From Tillus elongatus (taxonomy: Eukaryota; Arthropoda; Insecta; Coleoptera; Cleridae), in NCBI GenBank assembly GCA_964006375.1, contig OZ023264.1, positions 178,071,131 through 178,135,130 of the forward strand: DNA of 64,000 bases, written 5' to 3'. The translations under genes were made by a program, and so were the position numbers. This document shows positions 58,231 to 64,000 of the stretch, piece after piece. The notes under the pieces were generated by a model, which did not search any database, was not told the DNA's origin, and worked only from the letters and a program-made list of their open reading frames with translations. How positions within the stretch are numbered: position 1 is the first letter of the stretch; each line of letters begins with the position of its first letter.

Positions 58231-59416
58231 AATAACACCCAAATAAATACTCTCGGTCTTTTATAGTCCTGTACTTTAAAATCTCTTAGGACGGTTCCCT
58301 GTCATTCTGTGGCAGGGACTTTCAATTCTCTTAGGACGGTTACATGATATGCTTAGCAAATATAAGGTAAGTTGTGTTATGTATTACAAAACTTATGAAG
58401 ACTCGCTATTATAACACACTTACTGCGTTCCGACTTTTTATCTAACTATCAAGTTAACCTAGAAACATCCGATTTAGTACACTTTACGATTTTCTCATAT
58501 GAAAATTGTGAAGTACCTGGGATATGTGTTCCAAGAACTTTGGATGGTGATTAAAATAAATTAAAGTACTTAAGTCGTGAACTCATCATAATTTTTTCCT
58601 GCAAAATTTTGGTACAAATATAAACCTAACTTATACTTTAATGTCGTAGGCTTCCCGGCAAAATATAGTTGGATTTAAATCCTCATCTTTACCCAAGAGC
58701 ATATTCTCGGTTTAAGTCCATTTTCGAGTTAATATCATTTTAAAGGCTGCGAACTAGTAGCAGGGGTGCTTTATAGAAGTGTACAACATAAAGGACTTAA
58801 TTTATTTCACAGAGCAAAGTTTTCAAGTAATTAGTGTTCGTTAAAGTTTCGAGTGAAAGGCACGCACTGGCAGAATCTCAAGTTTCGAAAGTTATTTTTT
58901 CGTTTGCTCGTTTTCGCATGGAACTGTTTTCCCACAATCGATAATTTAAAATTCATCTGCTAAGAAATTTAATTGTAATTATCATACTTATTCAGCTCCC
59001 TGTGGAGCATCTGTTCGTTTCCCCATTGTGATCCCTACCACCGTTTAAACCTGGAATTTGTAATTACAGATATAAAAGGTGAATAGGGTTGGAAACATAA
59101 AAGAATTGTCGTTGGCAACAGGCACATTAAAAATACAAACACCTTACAGATCCATCCTTTCTCTTCGTTGTTAAATATTATGCCTGTTAGTATCATGAAA
59201 ATGGTATTAAAAATTTCATCGCAACGCTAAAATCACAAAATAAGGCGCTCATAAATATAGACTTGAAATTTCCATTAAGAGCTTTAGCTCGCAACAAAAT
59301 AAATGGTCATAACAATATAGTTGGTGTAAGGCTGTTGGGGGGAATATTTGTTTAAGGTAAACGTAAGTTATTTCTATTTGTTTTTTTACAATGCTTTAAT
59401 TTTACTATTTTACCTA
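58231..59416. other. Unassigned intergenic DNA
   Basis: A duplicated CTCTTAGGACGGTT (58,282 and 58,328) and an inverted GCAGC-type end (58,398-58,435); otherwise nothing. Confidence 0.4.
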
Positions 59417-60905
59417 GGCATTCCTTAGGAGGCATCCCACGATTGTACAGGGAACCAGCGAAGCAGTAAGTTCAGCAAGTGCTTGGGTGTCAGAGGCAGA
59501 TATTAGAAAATGGTTTTATGATATTCGAGGCTATTTGCTTCAAAAAAATATGGATGTAGACGATCCATCTGGAATCTATAACGAAGACGAGACAGGCTTT
59601 CAGATCTGCCCAAGCACTGGTAAAGTTTTTGCTGGAAAAGGTGTGAAAAACGTGTATGCTGTAGATAAAGGATCCCAGAAAGAAAATCTTACCGTAATGT
59701 TTTGTTTCTCTGCTTCTAGAATGGCATGCCCACCAATGATAATTTTTCCTTACAAAAGAATTTCTGAAACAATAGCTCTACCAGTAAACTCTACCTGGGG
59801 AATTGGCCGATCTGATAATGGCTGGATGACTTCAGATACCTTTTATGATTATATAAAAAACATATTTTATCCACATCTGATTGAAAACAAGGTGCAGTTT
59901 CATGTTATATTATTCCGGGATGAACATGGGTCCCACTTGACTTACAAACTTAGATTACTCTGCAATGAATTAAATATTGAAGTAATAGATTTATATCCAA
60001 ATTCCACTAGGATTTTGCAACCATGCGATGTAGCAGTATTTAGACCCAAAAGATGGGCCAAAAGAACGCTGTTAGAGAATTTTATCAGAAAAAACCGGGA
60101 CAAGTTCTAAACAAAATAACATTTGCTCCACTATTAGAAACAGTTGTAAAAAAATTGTTAAGCCAGAGACACTACAAAATGGGTTTAAAGCATGCGGGCT
60201 ATTTCCCTTTAACCCAGATGCAATAGATTATTCAAAGTGTTTGGGAAAACTTAATAAACATGCAGAAGTGTGTATTTCGTAATTACTATTGATTTTTATG
60301 TTGTTTTATAGTTTATTTATTTGTCCATCATTTCAGGTAACACTTGCCTATCCCATTATAATGGATAATAAAACTTTTATGAACTTCTTAGGAGTTGAGA
60401 TTATAACTAAGTTCAAATCATTCGATGCAATATTAATTAAAGAAGGATTTAAAAATTAATTGTTAACACTTCATAAAATGTGGAATTATTTCGGAATACC
60501 TGCTAAGGAAGAAAATCAACGAGAAAATAATGTACAAACAGTTGATATGGAAGTAATGGATCCTTAAATCGAGACGGAAGAGCATAATGTTATTGAATTG
60601 GACGAGCCCGCACATTATTTGGATGAGCTGGGTTTTGAATTGGAAGAGTCAGGTATTAACTTACAATATCCCGAACCATTGATAAATACAAGAAATAATT
60701 CCGAATTGTTCAAAAATACTGAAGATAATTCAAGTAATATAAACTCGGAAGACTCGAAAAACGTCCATGTTATAGAAAACATAATCATTAAGCAAAAAGA
60801 TGCTGCAGCAGAATCTGCAACTTTACTTATAGGTTTACCTTGTCAAGTGCCAAGTAATAATTTTAATAGTACAAAATTGCCTCAAACTTTAAACGAACCT
60901 TGACT
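59417..60905 (+). pseudogene. Tigger/pogo-type DDE transposase, mostly intact catalytic domain
   Basis: Open from an intron-like acceptor (TTTTACCTAG, 59,407-59,416) to 60,110, about 231 codons: FLRRHPTIVQGTSEAVSSAS, RKWFYDIRGYLLQKN, GIYNEDETGFQICPSTGKVF (first Asp), AGKGVKNVYAVDKGSQKENL, FHVILFRDEHGSHLTYKLRL (second acidic position), YPNSTRILQPCDVAVFRPKR (third Asp). A one-base frameshift then leads on to KHAGYFPLT and, in another frame, FPFNPDAIDYSKCLGKL, and an acidic tail to about 60,905. The DNA-binding N-terminus is not visible. Either a decaying transposon or a spliced host-derived gene; the frameshift and stops favour decay. Confidence 0.75.
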
Positions 60906-60989
60906 AGGTAAAATTACGAATAATGCAACGTCTGTATCTTTAAGCTTCCCACCGACAAGTAAGACATGTGTCAGTACTTATCTTAAAAA

Positions 60990-61505
60990 ACTCTGGACGC
61001 AGCAAGTGCGTTATGGTAGTTAATTCCTGGTCCCGTAACTTTCTTGTGAGCTGTTTGCAAGAAATTCTTCTTGTGATTTGGGCACAGCATATAATGCTGT
61101 GGTTTGGGCATCCAGAGGGTGTTCTAAGCATATTTCTGAAAAGATTTTCCTTAACACCCCCCATGTGCTAATCTGAAAATTTACCAAAAATTTAATTTAT
61201 ATTTACTAACGGATTGCATCTATGAAATTATACTTGGCAGGTAAGTATTTTTCATATTAATCGCTTGAATGATCGGTTTTAATCACCTCAATCGCACCAG
61301 ATTCTGCAATCAAAATAACAAAAAAGGTTTTTTAAAACAAATTTGTAATTATCTGTGTAACTCATTGTGTTATTTTTTAAATTTAGTATCCACGCTGCTT
61401 TTATATAGGTTTCACTATGTATCAAAACTGAAGATTCTAATTTAATGGTAAATTGGGTTATCATCATTTTAAATATCTTTATGAAAATTCGCTACCATAA
61501 CGCAC
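60990..61505 (+). repeat. GCAGC-type inverted-repeat element, longer variant
   Basis: TGGACGCAGCAAGTGCGTTA at 60,993 and AAAATTCGCTACCATAACGC at 61,484 are inverse ends. The interior (about 480 bp) differs from the 300-bp copies. Confidence 0.55.
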
Positions 61506-62261
61506 TTAAACTCTTTTCAACAGTTATTAACTATTGCTGTGTCCATACTTTTTGAAAATGAAATAAATATAAACAATACAAATTTTGAAATTAAAATTTG
61601 AATAATTCAACCTAAAGATCTGTTTATATAATTTTAACTAGGGATGTATGTACTTTGTAGTACCTAAATAGATATTATAAGTACTTACTCTATTAGTTTG
61701 AGTTAGGTATATTTCTTCTTAAAATATTTTTGTTTCACTTTCGTAATACCTACCAGTGAATTCTGTATAGAGTTCACTAGGTAATACATACAATATCTAC
61801 AATCTCCATGCAGTCTATCACTTTCATATTTGTTTGGTTGGATGTTACAATCATAATATACTACTAGTCATTTTGTTGAAGTGAAGTTAAAATTAAATGT
61901 TGGGTTTTTATTATATATTATACCTACTATTTGTATTAATCTTAGAATATAGGTACCTAGTTGTTTTATATTATAAGATCCTAATAAGGGATTAGCAATT
62001 AGCAACAGTATACTCGATATCGAGGTTATGTGATGCGCAAAGCGTACACGCTTCTCTGTGACAAATAGTTACGTGTGGTCAGATTAAACTAGAAGAGAGA
62101 GAGATGGATTTTAATTTTAAATACCCTGAACGTTAAGAATGAGAAGCTTAATATTTATACATAATGAAACGTCGTTCTAGATTGTTTTAAACAAATTGAA
62201 TCACTTTCATTAATTTTTTTATTTTTAAGTAGGTATACATTCGCATGCTAAAATATAGGGC
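61506..62261. other. Unassigned AT-rich DNA
   Basis: No recognised feature. Confidence 0.4.
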
Positions 62262-62440
62262 TTTTGGACGCAAACTTTGTCCCGGTGTTAGGAAAAAATG
62301 GCCCAGGGCTGAAAATTTACAAAGTTGTTAATTAGTTGTACATTGAACACAGCTCTACCTATAACATTTTCTGTGAGCTAGAGCTGTCGTGACAACCCAT
62401 TACCTGGTCCTGCACCGAGATGGCGTCCCTGTCGTATATC
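62262..62440 (-). repeat. Diverged, inverted partial satellite monomer
   Basis: The minus strand aligns with 62,940-63,110 of the satellite: shared ATGGCCCAGGGCTGA (given as it reads on the plus strand here), then TTGTTAATTAGTTGTA and TCGTGACAAC. It lacks the hammerhead part. Confidence 0.6.
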
Positions 62441-62931
62441 TATATTGGAGAAACAATAGTGCACAGATTTCATACGTTTTGAACAAGATCTAATTTTTGT
62501 TTAAAACGCCTAAATAAGTTTGTCACCTTTGAGTCTAAAATTATAATGTTGTTATTGTTGATATTGAAAAAACCGGTTTGCTTAGGTTGACTAAAGCGAA
62601 GTCATTCAGGCGATTAATAAGGAAAAATAACTGCTACGTTTATAGTTTGGCAGATATTTTATTTTCTATATATGAATTAAGTTTCCTTCTGGAAGTTTTT
62701 TGTATAACTTTAATGAAATTTGTAATACAAGTTTCTTTTAAAGAGACACACTATCTACAGATATAGCAAAATATAATTCTTTAGTTTAATAGGAAATTGA
62801 GTTTTGGGCATTTTCTCAAAAGGGTTTAGAACAGATTTTTTTTACAATAGAGAAATCGATGGTAAGACTGTTGAAAGAATTTTTTAAATGTGCGCTTATT
62901 AGGACCTCTAAGATGGATCTTCGGGGACTAT
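62440..62931 (+). repeat. Interspersed repeat R520, copy 2
   Basis: Plus strand aligns with the minus strand of 15,640-16,160. Here it lies between the inverted partial monomer and the direct satellite array. Confidence 0.65.
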
Positions 62932-63141
62932 GTGAGTGATGAGCCACGAACTAACGTGCCGCCACCTAGTTGCGGAAACAAGTAGTATGTTGTCACGCCA
63001 GCTCCAAATAACACAAAGTGTTAAAAAATAGAGACTTTATACAACCAACTAACAATTGAGTAAATTGTCAGCCCTGGCCCATTTCTACCCTAATATAGGA
63101 GAAAAGTATGTAAGGCTAGATGCATTCTCACAGGAATTAGA

Positions 63142-63184
63142 ACCATAGACCGGTTTCGCTCTGATTAGAGCTCGTCAGTACGGC
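63142..63184 (-). ncRNA. Hammerhead ribozyme in satellite monomer 1
   Basis: Minus strand: GCCGTA (helix I), CTGACGA (63,172-63,178), stem II GCTCT-AATC-AGAGC, GAAAC (63,153-63,157), self-complementary ACCGGT (63,149-63,154) as stem III, cleavage after GTC (63,148), TATGGT closing helix I. Every conserved core residue is present. The palindromic stem III suggests action as a dimer, as in known satellite hammerheads. Confidence 0.85.
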
Positions 63185-63453
63185 ATACTAATTGCAGAGA
63201 AAATACACCTATAAAGTAATACGGCTATAGTAGCCAGCCTTCCAACACTAAGTGAGTGGTGAGACACAAACTAACGTGCCGCCACCTAGTTGCGGAACCA
63301 AGTAGTATGTTGTCACGCCAGCTCCAAATAACACAAAGTGTTAAAAAATAAAGACTGTATACAACCAACTTACAATTTAGTAAATTGTCAGCCCTGGCCC
63401 ATTTATACCCTAATATAGGGACAAAGTATGTAAGGCTAGATGCATTCTCACAA

Positions 63454-63812
63454 TTTAGAGCCTGGGTGGTTCAGAGGTAAGAATGTGTGCCTCTGAACCG
63501 AAGGGTACTGGGTTCGATCCCAGGGTTCTCCTTTTGTTTTTTCAGTACAAACTGTAACATTAACATCAACCGGGGTTCTGGCATTGTAGTTGAGAAAGTT
63601 GAATGTCTGCACGTTCCGCCCTTCGGAGGGGGAGTAAAGCCGTCGGTCCCGTGTCCATATGCTGTTGGGCATGTTAAAGATCCCTACCCTCCTTACATAA
63701 AGGCAGGAGTGCGGCAAAATTTCCAGAATAGTGAGGTGAAACTGCTCCCTGGCGTAGGTGATTGGCCATAGTCGCGGAAATAAGCCGACGTTAAAGAAAC
63801 AAAACACACACA
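63454..63812 (+). mobile_element. tRNA-derived SINE, family 1 (copy d), inside satellite
   Basis: A box TGGTTCAGAGGTAAG, B box GGGTTCGATCCCAGG, body and tail AAAGAAACAAAACACACA. Perfect 11-bp target duplication CATTCTCACAA at 63,443-63,453 and 63,813-63,823. Confidence 0.95.
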
Positions 63813-63831
63813 CATTCTCACAACAATTAGA

Positions 63832-63874
63832 ACCGTAGACCGGTTTCGCTCTGGTTAGAGCTCGTCAGTACTGC
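63832..63874 (-). ncRNA. Hammerhead ribozyme in satellite monomer 2
   Basis: Same motif 690 bp on: CTGACGA (63,862-63,868), GCTCT-AACC-AGAGC, GAAAC, ACCGGT, GTC. The differences from monomer 1 fall in the stem II loop and helix I; the core is identical. Confidence 0.83.
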
Positions 63875-64000
63875 ATACAAATTGCAGCGAAAATACACCT
63901 ATAAAGTAATACGGCTATGGTAGCCAGCCTTCCAACACTAAGTGAGTGGTGAGACACAAACTAACGTGCCGCCACCTAGTTGCGGAACCAAGTAGTATGT

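Larger units (their letters stand above)
62932..64000. repeat. 320-bp tandem satellite, three units (third cut by window end)
   Basis: Unit starts at 62,932, 63,252 and 63,942 (GTGAGTG.TGAG). The first interval is exactly 320 bp. The second is 690 bp, exactly 320 plus a 359-bp SINE and its 11-bp target duplication. Units are over 90% alike by eye. Each unit has a hammerhead ribozyme motif on the minus strand. Confidence 0.92.

Noticed and set aside
62932..63500. CRISPR-like or coding interpretation of the tandem repeat
   Set aside because: The unit is 320 bp without spacers or open frames, in a eukaryotic genome.

Overview
This is an insect (at least arthropod) nuclear genome window, AT-rich and dominated by transposable elements. 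The evidence is a spliced GT-AG gene with short (64-86 bp) and multi-kilobase introns, an intron-containing eukaryotic tRNA-Leu gene, tRNA-derived SINEs, jockey/CR1-type LINEs, a Penelope-like element, piggyBac, hAT, Tc1/mariner and Tigger/pogo relics, and long (TA)n arrays. Order and species cannot be fixed from sequence alone.

One host protein-coding gene is visible: nine exons on the minus strand between 55,662 and 22,184, coding for 564 residues with three PDZ domains. Domain order, linkers and diagnostic strings (GLGITVAGYVCEKE, GLGFSILDYQ, VIVIRSLVPGGVAQ) identify it as Patj (INADL/MUPP1 family), a scaffold of the Crumbs apical polarity complex. The visible PDZ domains match PDZ2-PDZ4 of a four-PDZ insect Patj. 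The L27/PDZ1 exons should lie beyond 64,000. Its introns hold most of the mobile DNA in the window and, on the opposite strand, a tRNA-Leu(CAA) gene.

Layout. 1-6.4 kb: jockey LINE fragments and a Tigger relic. 6.4-9 kb: RTE-like LINE relic split by a CR1 copy and a SINE. 9-12.3 kb: non-coding repeat with a second copy at 56.7-58.2 kb. 12.8-15 kb: Tc1/mariner transposase split by CR1. 15.5-19.7 kb: repeat, then a GC-rich RNase H-bearing LINE. 20-21.7 kb: piggyBac. 22.2-55.7 kb: Patj and its transposon-filled introns, including a heat-shock-element LTR (24.3 kb), DD41D mariner relics and a head-to-head Penelope pair (44.8-46.5 kb). 56.7-62.9 kb: repeats and a Tigger transposase. 62.9-64 kb: a 320-bp tandem satellite.

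The most interesting signal is ribozyme-like. The 320-bp satellite carries a canonical hammerhead self-cleaving motif on the minus strand in both monomers that contain that region, with a self-complementary stem III. This resembles hammerhead satellites and retrozymes. A SINE has inserted into monomer 2 with a perfect 11-bp target duplication. Separate hammerhead-like motifs occur in the tails of the Penelope copies and at several other loci, so the window may hold both a ribozyme-bearing satellite and relics of the kind of element proposed to mobilise such RNAs.
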